Below are positions 10,486-22,154 of a DNA stretch of 64,000 nucleotides, one piece after another (the first letter of the stretch is position 1; each line of letters begins with the position of its first letter). The notes below the pieces were generated by a model. The model did no database searches. It saw only the letters and a list, made by a program, of their open reading frames with translations, and had not been told where the DNA came from. Source of the stretch: Ananas comosus (lineage: Eukaryota; Streptophyta; Magnoliopsida; Poales; Bromeliaceae); NCBI RefSeq assembly GCF_001540865.1, contig NC_033631.1, positions 6,752,342 to 6,816,341 on the forward strand. Direction: 5' to 3'. A program made the translations under genes and the position numbers.

Positions 10486-11553
10486 CTAAAGTTCTTTCGA
10501 AGTAGATCCTGCTTTATACTCTCCAACACTCAAATTAAGAACATCAAGCACATATTGCCTTTTCAATTGTTTTGGAAGGCTAAAGAGTACATTCATCTTG
10601 CTAGGTTCAGTGGCAAAAATATCAGTTGCTTTTATAATTTGGTTACTATTAAAAGATAAAGCAAGTAACTCTACCACTACCCTAGCAGTATTATTTTCTG
10701 CAGTACTCTTCTCTGCCATTTCCTGTTCTCGTGTCATAACATTAGCCATAGTTGCAAAGTGTGTCTCCATTCGAGATATGAATGGTCCAAGAGTTCTAGA
10801 AAATAACTCCACCTACTCTTGTAAAGGATCTTTTGCTTCTTTCTCTTTATTGGATTTATGTTTCTTGGCCTTTCTTGAACTACTTGAAGCAGCCCTCTCC
10901 GCTGATTGGGTTTCATTTTCATTATCATCATCTACAACATTGGGACATCCTCCTTCTATATAAGCTAGCATAGGATTTGCTTCTTCATTTTCTATATTAT
11001 GCACTGCATCTACAAATGTTTCAACTCCTTCTCCAGTTGCCCTGTCTTTTCCATAGATTTCTGCAAGAACATCTAAGTGTGGAAAAGGCATCCCCCATAA
11101 TCCTTTGGCAGACTCGTGCATCTATAGAAATATAAAATATTAATTAACAATGAAAGCAATACAAAATAACTTATTTCATAATGGTAAGATATAACATACC
11201 TTACACCAATCATCATACCACTTTTTATCACATGAAATTATTTTTCTTTGGTCATCCCATGTAACGCCTGTTTTTGATAAGATCTCCGTAATTGCACAAT
11301 ATTTTTGTTTTAAATACTTTACTCTCGACTCAATGTGCGGGCTAGCCCTCAAACCACAGCCAGGTAGCCTTTCAGTAATCATTTTCTCTAAACGTCCGAA
11401 GTAACCATTTCTAAATCCGTTCTCTCCTTTCCAGTGGAGATCAGTGGCTAACTCCTTTAAGCATTGAACTAATATCTCATCTTCCATCTCTTTCCATGGT
11501 CGTTTGTTTTTGCCTCTACCACGATTTACTGTATTACTTTCATCAGAGTCCAT
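10486..11553 (-). pseudogene. Harbinger Myb/SANT-like accessory protein, one in-frame stop
   Basis: In PIF/Harbinger elements this second protein binds the ends or the transposase and helps bring it to the nucleus. Exon 1 (11200-11553) starts MDSDESN and holds a trihelix/Myb-type domain: RPWKEMEDEILVQCL at about residues 18-32, LPGCGLRASPHIESRVKYLK in the middle, and WDDQRKIISCDKKWYDDW near its end. A GT donor adjoins 11200 and an AG acceptor precedes 11121. Exon 2 begins HESAKGLWGMPFPHLDVLAE, the conserved region after the SANT domain. A Ser/Lys-rich nuclear-localisation-like stretch (SSSSRKAKKHKSNKEK) follows, then TAG at 10813-10815. The same frame continues without further stops to 10486 with a helical C-terminus. 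It therefore looks like a recently inactivated gene with one nonsense codon. Function is by family analogy. Confidence 0.75.
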
Positions 11554-11838
11554 TCTATTGAAAAAAAGTAAAACCGATTTAAGACATAGCATTAGCCAAT
11601 ATTTTGTAATGAACAATTTATAATAATTTGAGAGCATACTTAAGTACAACTACGTAGCTAAGAAAAGCATAAGAATTACACAATTTAGAAAGATAGAATC
11701 AACAACGACAACAAAACATTAACAAAAGTATAAAGATAACTACATACCAAGAAAAATATAATGAAAAATCATTCAAAAGAAACAATATATAAAGTTTAAT
11801 ACATGTGTACTGCTAAAAAAAAAAGAAATGCAATACAA

Positions 11839-13074
11839 TCAATGGTTAAGCGATCTAGCTCTCCAACTATTGAACATTTCTTGAGCTAATGTATTTCTAA
11901 AGTTGGTCCACTCATCAGATGTCTCAACGGTTGTGATGAACTCAACTCCATTCTCTATATCTTCTTCCTCATAAGTTTCCTCTTCCTCTTCTACTTCATA
12001 GTCTTCTTCTATTGGATCTCTATGCATATACCTTCTAATTAGGTTGTGAAGGAGAGCACATGCCATTATAATTCGGCACTGAGTTTTCACCGGAAAAAAA
12101 GAATTACTTCTAAGAATTGCCCATCGTCCCTTAAGAAGTCCAAAGCATCTTTCAATTACATTTCTAGCTTGGGCGTGTTTCTTGTTGAAATACTCTTCTG
12201 CCGATTGTGGTCGATGCCCAGCCCTCCACACGTGCATATGATATAGTTGTCCCTTAAAAGGTGCAAGAAATCCATCCGCATTGGTATATCCAGAATCAAC
12301 CAAATAATAACAACCTTTAAGTTAAAAAAAAAGAGTTAGATAAAAATTATTAACTAACTGTCTATATGTGTGTGTGTGTGTGTATTTACTACGTATAAAA
12401 ACTTACCTTGCGATACTCGTAATCCGTGTGGTCTAGTAATAGCATCTCGAAGCACACGAGAATCGTGTGCAGAAACCCTCCCAGCCGGGCGATATATATA
12501 TAAATTGCAAGTCAGGTGAGCACACTCCTAAAACATCAGTTGCAAGATCTGATTTTCTTGTTCTATGCCTTGCTTTATCCTTGGCGGGAACTTTCAACTT
12601 AATGAATGTACCATCTAGTGCTCCTAAGCAATTCTACAAGATGAAAATTGATGTAAATAAAAAAATCTATTTGTCTAATTTATATATAATAAAAATAATA
12701 AAAAATATTATATTATATACCTTAAAATCTTTCCAATTCTCATCCGTGCAGTCATTGGAAATTGGCTCCGGTGATTTGAGTAACTTTCCATGCAACTTCA
12801 ATATAGCCATCAGGCATAAATTAAATTGCCGACTAACAGTCTCTCCACTTCTGTCGAAATAATTTGCAATTGTCCTATTTTTCTGATGATGTGCCAAAGT
12901 ATAAAGAAACATTGCAACAATCTCCTCCAAAGACATGTTGCGAGAACCACTTAAAAACCCAATGTCTCTAACCATCTCACAAAGTATACTAAAAGTTCGC
13001 CTATCCATTCGAAGTTGACTCACACAATTTCTATCATTTTCATTTATGATCTTATGTAAATTCTCAATTCTCAA
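11839..13074 (-). pseudogene. PIF/Harbinger DDE transposase, three exons, one frameshift
   Basis: This enzyme cuts and joins transposon ends in the nucleus. Exon 1 (12721-13074) holds the helix-turn-helix region (LEEIVAMFLYTLAHHQKNR, then SGETVSRQFN). Exon 2 (12407-12633) starts with the first catalytic Asp in NCLGALDGT. Exon 3 (11839-12314) holds the second Asp (LVDSGY) and the catalytic Glu (RNVIERCFGLLKGRW), with an acidic C-terminal tail. The introns have GT..AG borders: TTTTAAG|GTATAT, TTGTAG|AATTGC, GCAAG|GTAAGT and TTAAAG|GTTG. In exon 2 one extra base near 12472-12476 breaks the frame between PGWEG and [11 protein letters not shown]. All three acidic residues survive. The start at 13074 is the first Met of the open exon; an upstream exon is possible. 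This element may be a recent source for non-autonomous relatives. Confidence 0.85.
12361..12384. repeat. (TG)n microsatellite
   Basis: A short TG dinucleotide run inside the second intron of the transposase gene. Confidence 0.85.
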
Positions 13075-13403
13075 TTCTTTTCTATTTTTTCTTATCTTTA
13101 GATATCATCTCTTTTCAATAGGCATAAGCCTAATAAGATAACCCATAAAATACATCCACACAATTAGCCAAACTATAAAATACATATTGCTAGTAATGAC
13201 CATTCGTCGTCTCCTTCTCAAATCTATAGGAAGACGGCTCATTCTATATATCACTGTCATGTCAAAAGATTTAATTACAACCGGTAAGTTTAAAGTTGAA
13301 ACTATTGGTTTGTGACAGAAAAGGAATTGAGAAAAGTTTGGTAATTCAAACAAATAAAAAAAATTATAGTTCAAACATTTCAGCAGGGATCCAACCAGGC
13401 CAT

Positions 13404-14958
13404 ATCAAATTTCATAGGACACAGCAACAGAAGGTGAAAAATGAAGTGATGAGGAACTAACTAGAAGATTAATATTGCAAGTGAACTTGTGGATACATAA
13501 TGCCTTTTAGTACATTCGAGAGTAATTTGCACTCCTGCTTCTATTTCATAATAGATTCTGAGCTCTACATTTGTGTTATTGGTGTCAATATATGGTAATC
13601 TATTGACGGAAACTCCACCAGAATTAATTTCATTCATACAAGAGTACAAAAGCATACATTAGTTCATGACCAGCTAGAGTTTGATTGCCAAATTGTTGAT
13701 AACTATACAAACCAAGATGCATTTAGAAGCTCAATTTATGAAAACAAGCTTAAAACAAAACTGATCAAATAGTTGAAAATGGTCCGATAACACTTTTTTC
13801 GTTTAGAGAATGGGAGCATGATACCGCTTTCCTTATTTTACAAAAAATAAACTTGTTAAGAAATATAAAACTACTCGACTTCAAATGTGGAACTTTAGGT
13901 ACTGATCATTAAGTCTTTTGTCACTTTCGTTAAAAATGGTCAGTCTCTCTCTCTCTATATAATTGTGCTAGCACCTTGGTCCCAAGACTAGATTAAGCAA
14001 TGTTATCTAAAATGTGAGGTCCACATATCTAATTGGATTTTAAACTATCATATGCGGACTAGATTAAGCTTATTTACTTACTAGCAAATAAGCTAGTAAG
14101 TAAATTATTTCGACAATTCCCAATAGTCGCAAAGCAAGCTAATCACAACAAAATCAGAATTATACTGCGGAGAACATATTAGGAGAGCAATAAAGACCAT
14201 ATGAATTTTCACATGTACCCCATGTGAGCAACAAAGTCCTAAGCAAAACAACACAAGACAGTTTAATAATTTTCACATGATTACTATTGTAGTCATTAAC
14301 ACACATTCATATACCAATACTAGATTATCTCCTAATGGTTCAGATTTTTTAAGAGGAGAAAATTTCATCCTATCACTCACATACTCAACCAAATCTACTA
14401 GCGCCATCATCATGTGATTGGCGCTTGCAAATAAATGCTTCTAATATTGATCTCTAATCTACAGACCTTGCTCATCAAATGCAATATCAACTTTCTAAAT
14501 TTTGGCTACAATCCAACACCAAGCAAAAATTTCATTATAAACACTTCTTGTCCACAAACAAGCATAAAAAAACAATCAAAACTCTACACAAATCAACTAA
14601 GCAAACAACAAGGGTAATCTTAATCTAAGTAAGCCCAAGAATAAACTACCTAAAAATGGCGATAATGGAGAAGGTGTCCACGAGCGATCTCAATATAGCT
14701 TATAATTAGACTATTTCGAACAGAGAAGAGAAGGCTTAAAAAAGAGATTGAACCTTTGTGACGAAGCTAGGGTTTTTCAAATAATCTCCTCCACGTCACC
14801 ACGCCGCTATACCAACTCACCGTGTCGCCCCGTCTCGCCGCCGTGCTGCTTCACTGCGCCGCCATGCTGCGTTCGCTGCGCCGCCGTGCTGCGTTCGCTG
14901 CGCCGCCGTGCTACGTTCGCTAGGGTTAGGGATAAGGTTTTGAGAGAGGGGTGAGATG
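13404..14958. other. AT-rich stretch without a recognised gene
   Basis: No domain is recognised. One minus-strand open frame at 13461-13655 (64 aa) has a mixed, protein-like composition (about residue 11 INSGGVSVNR, later YYEIEAGVQITLE) but no family I can name. A CT microsatellite lies at 13947-13962. The inverted repeat CACATG..CATGTG is near 14210. At its right end is a GC-rich block with CTAGGGTTAGGG, a telobox-like 5' leader motif seen from the minus strand. It may be non-TE host DNA (an intron or leader) or remnants of an old element. Confidence 0.35.
14863..14930. repeat. GC-rich 22-bp tandem repeat, three units
   Basis: The unit GCGTTCGCTGCGCCGCCGTG plus CT repeats about three times with few changes, in otherwise AT-rich surroundings. 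It codes for nothing recognisable in any frame. Confidence 0.8.
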
Positions 14959-17599
14959 TGTCACGCCCCCGGGGCCGATACCAATTTGGGCCGGCCCGAG
15001 AACGTCAAACAGACGCCGGACGGACAGAGTTTCCCCTATCCGCCCAAGGCTCATCACATGTTCATTTTCATCAATAGAGAAAAGCACTAGCGTAAACATA
15101 CACAAACGGCTTACACGAGGGTAAGCAATAGCCATTAGTGAAAGAATAAGGAAACTAAACATTCACTTGTACTATGATTCAATTTAGATCATATACATAC
15201 ATCCAACTTGTAATTTTTCGAATTCCTTACTTCTCGTTTCATCATTTCTTTCTTACATCACATTTACCTCAAAATACATATTACATTCTTTTCTTTACAT
15301 TATTTACCATCATATACAAAAGATGATCATAGGGTACTTTACTACAAAATGAAACTCAACTTTGGTGGCCTCTGACTAAGGCGCGATACCTTTACCTCGG
15401 TCGCTCGTCGGCTCGCTCGGTCCCGGCTCTGTGGAAATAGTGGGGTGAGAACTACAACAAAGTTTCTAGTGGGTTTGGCCTCAACATCACCGACTTTCCC
15501 ACTAGGACTAACTCAGGCATAATAGAAAGAATAAGCTGCATATAGTAACCAATCTATACATGATGCTAATATGCCTGAACAACAAAGCAAGGAGTATGCT
15601 CAACATTAAACATATGCAGATTATGCAAGTTCTTTCGTTCTTTACACTTTACACTTTACACTTTGTTCTTTACTCTTTGTTCTTTACTCTTTAATCCCAA
15701 GGCTAATCCGGGGGTTTCGCTACATTAACTTGCTTCACATTAAGTCCATCATCGCAGGAACTCACCGGCTAGGACCGTCCTTCGTGTTTACTCCAACCCG
15801 TGATGCATAACTCCGAAGCGCATCGCCCGAGGGGGAGCGACCGCCCTCGAGCACGGAACTCATAGCAAGTATGATCATATCCTTAACTCAAAGGATTATA
15901 AGTTCAATCTTGACTTTACACTAGCTCTAGTGTTCTTTACATCACTTTATGTTGCAAACTCATGCACTCACATTCTTTACATTTTCATTACTCTTGCTAA
16001 CTCTAGCATTCTTGTTCTTTACAATTCTTGTTCCTATTGCCCCACTTTACTTTAACTTTACACGTTGTCATTTTCATCATTCTTTTCATCACTTTAGTTC
16101 TTTACATCACACTAACTCTAGTGTCATTTCACATCACTCTGTTCTTTTGCTCACTTTGGATGCTCACTTTTCTCTCATGCATACACATAGGGTTTTCGAC
16201 ATCACATAGTTCTCATTCATCATATTATGCAAGTTGTACTCACAATCATGCATCATTACATTTTCATCATACTTTACTCTTAAATGCATGCAGCAAATAT
16301 GTAACATATGCTCAAATGAATGACATATTAGGCATAGAGAGAAGTTCAATGAGTTTGAGAAGCACCACCCACCTCGTAGGCTTTCCAAGGTGCTCCGATA
16401 ATTTTCTTGGGATTTTTTTTAGTCGCCCGGTTCACTACCTGCGGCAAAATGAAGCCCTATTAGGCCATTTTGCTCATATCTTTACTTTGGCTTTTTGTAA
16501 CGTTAATCCGAGCGCACCAACGCGTCGGAAATATCCCCAATTAGATTTTTGAAGGGTCAATTTCACTTAGGAATCCCCATGAGCAAAAGCCCCAATTTGG
16601 GTGCCCTAGCTCCATTGCATGTGTAAACCTAGGGTTTGATCTCATTGGGAAGCTAAAGTAGCTTCATTATACTCTAAATAGTCCATTAGAATCATCCCTA
16701 GCTCACTCCAAACCCTAGTTTGGATTTCACCATGAGAGGTGATGGAGCTCACCTCAAGCTCCACCATTTTCATGGTCTTGATCTCAAAAGAAGCAAAAAG
16801 AAAGCTTCAAATACTCCAAAGGTTCCATAAAAACCGTCTTCATTCTAATCCAAACCCTAGTTTGGAATTAAACATGAGAAGGGGCAAAGCTTACCTCTAA
16901 GCTTGCTCCTTTCTTGCTCTAGAGAGGAAGAAGATGAAACCTCTTTGCTCCTTGATCTCCTTTTTCACTTTCTTCTCCTTCTTCTCCTTCTTTTCTTCCT
17001 TTCTTCCTTTCTTCTTCTTCTCCTTTGACTTCTAGAGAGAGAGGGGGAGAGAAGAGAGTGTGAGAGGGTGAGGAAATGAGAGAAATATCTCATTTGCCCT
17101 CATACATAGCTATTGGGTTGCAAAATTGCAGCTAAACCCCTCAGCTTTTATCTCTGTGCACTGCTTGGACTGGGCAGTTTTCGCAGGCAGAGACCGGTCT
17201 CCCCGAGCAGGGACCGGTTCCCGAAGGTCCACCCTGCGCAGCCAGAGCTGCTGCGCGCAATGCGACGGTCTCCCCTCCTGTGGGACGGTCTCTGGCGGGA
17301 CGTCTCCACAAGGCAGAGACCGGCGGCCCGAGAGCCTGCTCTTCCAGGACTTTAGCCGATTTTTCGCTGTCTTATTCTGGGCACGCCGTTCGGGGACGGT
17401 CCTCCCACCAGGGACCGGCGCCGAGAGCCTTCAAGATCTGCAGTCAAATTTTTGATCCTTTAGCTCTCGAAACACCTCCCGTACTCACTTTAATATTTTT
17501 AACCCTGTCGGACTTTCCGAAGTGCACCGTCCTCGCACTTTTGTGTCAATGCACTAAAGTTCGACATCTTTTTTATTTTTTCATTTCAGGTATATTATA
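14959..17599 (-). repeat. 3' LTR of a minus-strand chromovirus (LTR-1)
   Basis: It starts TGTCACGCCCC and ends GGTATATTATA (normally TTACA; a C-to-T change). It is collinear with 4442-7127. The palindrome array lies at 17190-17425 and includes GAGACCGGTCTC (17190-17201), but several cores have degraded to GACGGTCT. Just outside, on the minus strand, is a gypsy 3'-UTR signature (GCGGACGAAATTC) and the purine tract TTTAAAGGGTGAGAA. This proves it is the 3' LTR of the pol at 17690-20160. Confidence 0.85.
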
Positions 17600-20160
17600 T
17601 TCTCACCCTTTAAAATGTGAATTTCGTCCGCGATATTACGCCAGTACTCTTAACTCGTCAGACTCAAATAAGTGCGGATACTTCTTCCGCATGGTTTCCG
17701 TCGGTCCCAGAGTCGGCTTCTCGCGCCGGCTGTGGTGCTCATTGGATTTACATACTCGGAAATCTTGCGACTTCGCAACTGTTTAACTTCTCGACATTTG
17801 GATTGCACCACGCGCGGTACTCCTGTAAGTACATATCCTACGTAACTCTACGGGCTCATACTCTAACACATGTTGTTCGCGTATTAGACTGAATATACTT
17901 TCGGAGTTTTGGACACATGCAAACACATTTGATACTCCCGCGGTCTTGGTGCTAGTGCGAGTTTATCGCCCCGCACCCACATGTTCCAATATCTCAAACG
18001 GTCCGACATAACGGGACTTAGTTTTCCACGGACCCCAAATCGGTTTGGACTCCTCCGCATTCGGCCGCAGTACTCTCAGATACACGCGTCTCCACGCGAA
18101 CTCTAAATCCTTTCTCCTCTTGTCGCATAACTCGTTTTGCGAGATTGCGCTGCCGCTAATGCGTTTGACGCAGCAGGCGACTTTCTGCTGTCGCTCCCGG
18201 CCACTTACATCGGGCAAGAGCCGCATCTCTCGGCGACGTCGCTCCGATGGTAGTGAGACGTACACTTGCGAATCCATATAGTGCCCTTTTCAAACGGCGC
18301 CATCACTATGCTTTCTTGATAACTGTTCATTATAGGCGAACTCCGCCATTCGGCAGAGATATCATGCCATCCGTCCTATTGTAATCTAGTAATCACGCTC
18401 GAAGCAGAGTCCTCGACGTTTGTATCGTCCTCTCTGACTGTCATCACTCTGAGGATTGAAACGCCAGTAGCTAAAGTCGAGCCGCGTGGCTAGCTGCGTC
18501 TTGCAAACTCTTCCAAAAATGGGATGTGAACCTGGGGTCTCGATCCGACACGATCGATACTGGAACCCCATGAAGTCTCACAACCTCGTCGAGATACACT
18601 TGAGCTAACTTGTCTCCCGACCACATAGTATGTATCGGCAAGAAGTGCGCCGACTTTGTTAATCGATCCACTATCACCCATACCGCATCGTGTCCACCTT
18701 GCGATCGAGGCAAACCGGTGACAAAGTCCATTGCTATGTCTTCCCATTTCCAAACGGGTATTGGTAGACTTTGTAGCTTTCCCGCTGGAAATCGGCGCTC
18801 GGCTTTCACTTGTTGGCATGTTAAACATTGCGCCACAAACTCTCCAATATCTCTTTTCATACCCGGCCACCAATAATGCTCCTTCAAGTCTTTGTACATT
18901 TTAGTGCCACCGGGGTGTATACTATAAGGGGATTGGTGCGCCTCTTGCATAATCGCCTTTCGCAACTCGTCATCTTTAGGCAGACACCATCGATTTAGAA
19001 ATCGAAGTGCGCCATCAGCTCCAATGCCAAAGTCTTCGGCATTGCCATTCTCTACTTCACTTCGCACCTTTTGAAGGTAAGGATCCGAGGCTTGGAGATC
19101 CTTGATTCTTTCCAATAGGGTCGGTTGCACAACTAATGCGACAAGTGTAGCCGGCACTCCCGGCGCTACCACTTCCAACCCGAATCGTTGCATTTCCTTT
19201 TGCAATAGCGGTTGAGGCGTAATTGCCGTCGCTAAGTTTTTCGCCAATTTTCTACTTAGAGCATCGGCCACGACATTGGCTTTCCCTGGGTGGTATAATA
19301 TGGTGACATCATAGTCCTTTAACAACTCTAACCACCGCCGCTGCCGCATGTTCAACTCTTTCTGGGTGAACAAGTACTTTAGCTCTTGTGATCGGTGTAG
19401 ACCTCACAATGTTCACCGTATAAGTAATGCCTCCAAAGCTTCAGCGCGAAAATCACCGCGGCTAACTCGAGGTCGTGAATCGGGTAGTTCTTCTCATAAC
19501 TCTTTATTTGGCGCGATGCATATGCAATGACTCGCCCATTTTGCATTAACACACACCCGAGACCCACATAAGAGGCATCACTATACACTACGAAAGTCTC
19601 CCCCGGAGTCGGCAAAGCAAGCACCGGGGTCGACGTCAACTTGCTCTTTAACTCCTCGAAGCTTCGATCGCAATCGTCGCTCCACACGTACTTTACTCCT
19701 TTATGCGTGAGGCGCGTTAGTGGAGTGGTTATTTTGGCGAACCCCTCCACGAACCGGCGATAGTAGCCCGCCAGTCCAAGAAAACTGCGGATCTCCGCTA
19801 CATTCGTCGGGCGAGGCCAATCCTTGATCGCCTCCACTTTCTTCGGGTCTACTGACACTCCGTCGCCCGACACCACATGGCCCAAAAATGTGACCTTCTT
19901 TAGCCAAAAGTCACACTTCTTTAACTTTGCATAGAGCTTCTCCTGCCTGAGTATCTGCAACACAGCTCCGAGATGCTCTTCGTGCTCCTCTTCACTTTTC
20001 GAGTAAACCAACACGTCGTCTATAAACACTACGACGCATCGATCCAACAATGGCCTAAAGACTCGATTCATCAAGTCCATAAATGCTGCCGGGGCATTAG
20101 TAAGCCCAAACGGCATTACCGTAAACTCATAATGGCCATACCGCGTAGGAGAGAATCTCC
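17600..20160 (-). pseudogene. pol: Chromovirus pol: RT (C-terminal half), RNase H, integrase
   Basis: Pol copies element RNA into DNA and integrates it. RT starts abruptly at about 20160 with [15 protein letters not shown]. It includes [11 protein letters not shown] (catalytic FIDD/YxDD-type motif near 20020) and the connection with [19 protein letters not shown]. RNase H follows with [18 protein letters not shown] and [17 protein letters not shown] one-base deletion at about 19378 breaks TDHKS from [14 protein letters not shown]. Integrase has the zinc-binding [16 protein letters not shown] region, the first Asp (MDFVTGLP) and the second Asp (SDRDPRF). From about 18470 down the sequence is riddled with indels and the third catalytic region (Q.DGQ.ER) is disrupted. 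Remnants of YVGPFEILEHVG (17970) and RSRKI (17750) mark the C-terminus. Protease and the N-terminal half of RT are absent, replaced at about 20160 by unrelated sequence. Confidence 0.85.
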
Positions 20161-20280
20161 GGATGTAACAAAGGATCATAAGTGGGATGCCTATGGCACT
20201 CGCAACAGCCGTCAAGTTGAAGAATGGGCGATCGACCGGTATCAAACAAAGCTCTAGCTCGATAATACCAATAAGTTATA
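20160..20280 (-). other. Junction segment between pol and a foreign gag
   Basis: It breaks off the RT reading frame. The minus strand reads [20 protein letters not shown], which resembles the start of plant DUF4283-type domains often linked to LINE or other retroelement gag proteins. That assignment rests on about 20 residues and is tentative. The segment marks a recombination, deletion or assembly junction. Confidence 0.3.
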
Positions 20281-21840
20281 AATGATACCTGCGAGTCACA
20301 TTCCGGCTGCCGCGAGCCGGTACCTCAGTCTGAGCCGCGTACAGGTGGGCGCCCGCTCGGGGCCTGGTCGTGAACCCGCTCCTGCCTGTCGCAGAATCTG
20401 GCGGCCGGTCCTACACTGGTGGTTGAGCAGTAGATGTCCATCTGGCGACCTGGTCGATGACTGGTGATGATCGCCAGCAAGAGGCCTGGCAGGAGCTCCT
20501 CAGGCAAGTTCCGACTGGAAGTGGGCCTCCTGGCACCAAAAAGCACCTCCGGCTGCGTGACCTGCCGCGGTAATGAAGGGCGCCAAGATCACAGCACGGG
20601 GGCCGGCGACGATCGGTCTCCTCGCTGGTAGATCGCCGCCGCCTCCGCGACTCGGCTCCTGCTCGCTGGGTGTCCTCGACGGCCTCCTTGAGTTCGTCCT
20701 GACTCGCACCCCTCAGTCGCGGGCCTTCTGCTTTCGCTTTCTCTCAAGCTCTCGCGACGCTCCTTGCAGATTCCGCGCCGCTCCTGCCTTCCCCAATCAT
20801 AAGCTCGATCCACAACCTCTGGGTAGGTCCTGGAGGTTGGAAGACTCCACCAACGCGAAAATATGAGAGGCACGCAAACTCGTGCGCCCAAAGAATGCGG
20901 GCCCTTGTCCTCGTGTCATCCCTCTACAACAAACGGTACACAGTGAGATAATCGAGAAAACTCCCATCTCGCCTCGGCACGGACCCGCTCTCCTGGCGCA
21001 ACGTCTGAGCATGCGCAAGTCTCTCCAGTCTTCCTCTTTGACGGTGGTAGGGAAGTATGCGCCAGAAGAAGCTGCCTTGAATCGCGTCCAATTTTGTGAT
21101 CGCTGTCAAGTCGGTGCTGGGATTGTCCTGGATCACGCAACCACCAACGTAGGCTCGCCGTCCAGAAAGTGAGTGCGCGAGCCAATACCTGTCGCTCGGT
21201 CTGCCCTTTCCTCACGAAGGTATCTTCGAAATTAGTTTCTCCATTATCATCAACAGCACTCTCAACAATCCAGTGTCGACGTTCTGCCATCGAACATCAA
21301 CTCGGCTGCACTCCTGAACTCACTGAGCGGCGGCTCCATGAGCGATCCCGCTCGGTTCCCATCGCCATCACGGGAAAGGCCACCCCGTCGCCGGTCTCTG
21401 CACTGGGACCCGCCAGCCACCTCCCCTCGCCATCGGTGTGGTCGCCGGTACCGCACGGAAGACTGGCAGCGGGGGACTGGCGCCCCGGTCGTGCGACTCG
21501 CACCACGGTGCTGCAGGTGTAGACCCTGGGTTTCCATCGAATACTGCCGCCGCTGATGTAGGAGGTCTCCAGATGCTTCATCCCCCGCCTCCTGGCCGCT
21601 GAGCCAGCCTTCAGCCCTGTCGCTGCGCCGCTGCCCGCGGTCTGCTGCGCCAACAGATCAGTGAGAACCTGGCAAGCTGGTCCTGAATGTCACGGACCTC
21701 AACTAGATGCCGGAAGTAAGTGGAGTTCTCAACCTCCTCGGTGATAAAGTGCCCGGCATCACTCCGCCCCGCAAGATCTGGGAGGCGAGTAATTCGGCTC
21801 GGCGCTAAGAACATAAAGGTGCAAGTTAGCTACCCGGCAC
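20280..21840 (-). pseudogene. gag: Highly decayed gag of an LTR-2 family gypsy element
   Basis: Pieces of a gypsy gag appear in several frames: AERRHWIVESAVDDNGETNF (about 21230-21290), a WW.LRDPGQS piece, KLDAIQGSFFWRILP near 21050-21090, EFSRLSHCVPFVVEG near 20920-20960, and TYPEVVDRAYDWGRQE near 20800-20850. In order these match the plant retrotransposon-gag core (the tryptophan-rich helix, the F..RYFP motif, and the L.QGDMSV/Y..RF..L.. region). Frameshifts occur every few tens of bases. The upstream part has D.QDQLARFS near 21690 in place of the usual N-terminus. PBS and 5' LTR follow at 22131-24893, so this is the 5' half of that element. The indel density is unusually high and could reflect poor consensus sequence as well as age. 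Confidence 0.6.
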
Positions 21841-22130
21841 TATCGGAATCGCCCGGCTCAAATAGATAAAACCGCAAATCATGCGAAGTTAAGGAAGTGT
21901 CCTTCACTACTAACACCCCTGATGTTACGTTTGTCGGCCGGCCAAACGTAACCCTCCGCTAAGATAGAAACCATACACTAGGCCGGATCAAACTCAACTT
22001 TTAAGTTGCTCATAAACCAATCGCAATACTTATCGCTCACGAAGTCAATTAGAGCCCCGTCTCTCACGAGCTGCTAATTGCTAAATCCCAACCGGCTAAA
22101 GGTCTGCTAGTCCACTAAGACTCCAACCTC
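21841..22130 (-). other. Untranslated leader of the LTR-2 element
   Basis: Non-coding DNA between the gag remnants and the primer binding site. No feature seen. Confidence 0.45.
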
Positions 22131-22145
22131 TAGGCTCTGATACCT
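22131..22145 (-). other. Primer binding site, tRNA-Met type (one mismatch)
   Basis: The minus strand reads AGGTATCAGAGCCTA, one base off TGGTATCAGAGCC, and lies 9 bp inside the LTR end at 22155. Confidence 0.7.
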
Positions 22146-22154
22146 AAATTAATC

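Larger units (their letters stand above)
9476..13403 (-). mobile_element. PIF/Harbinger DNA transposon, near complete
   Basis: The left end reads GGGCATGTTTGGTTTAAGGG with GGAATGGGAATGAG-like subterminal repeats. The right end read outward is GGCCTGGTTGGATCCC, an imperfect inverted match. Between them lie the two genes of plant PIF/Harbinger elements, both on the minus strand: a Myb/SANT-like DNA-binding protein (10486-11553) and a DDE transposase (11839-13074). The expected 3-bp TTA/TAA target duplication is not clear (TGA on the left, ATA on the right), so the outer limits are approximate, especially the right one. Confidence 0.75.

Noticed and set aside
13385..13407. Exact target duplication of the Harbinger element
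   Set aside because: No matching 3-bp TTA/TAA could be paired at the two ends; the right boundary is therefore given as approximate.
2744..20250. A single LTR-1 element from the gag at 2.7-4.1 kb to the pol at 17.6-20.2 kb
   Set aside because: Both are minus-oriented, but the 5' LTR and gag lie to the left of pol and the 3' LTR. That is the wrong order for one element, so they are two truncated copies.
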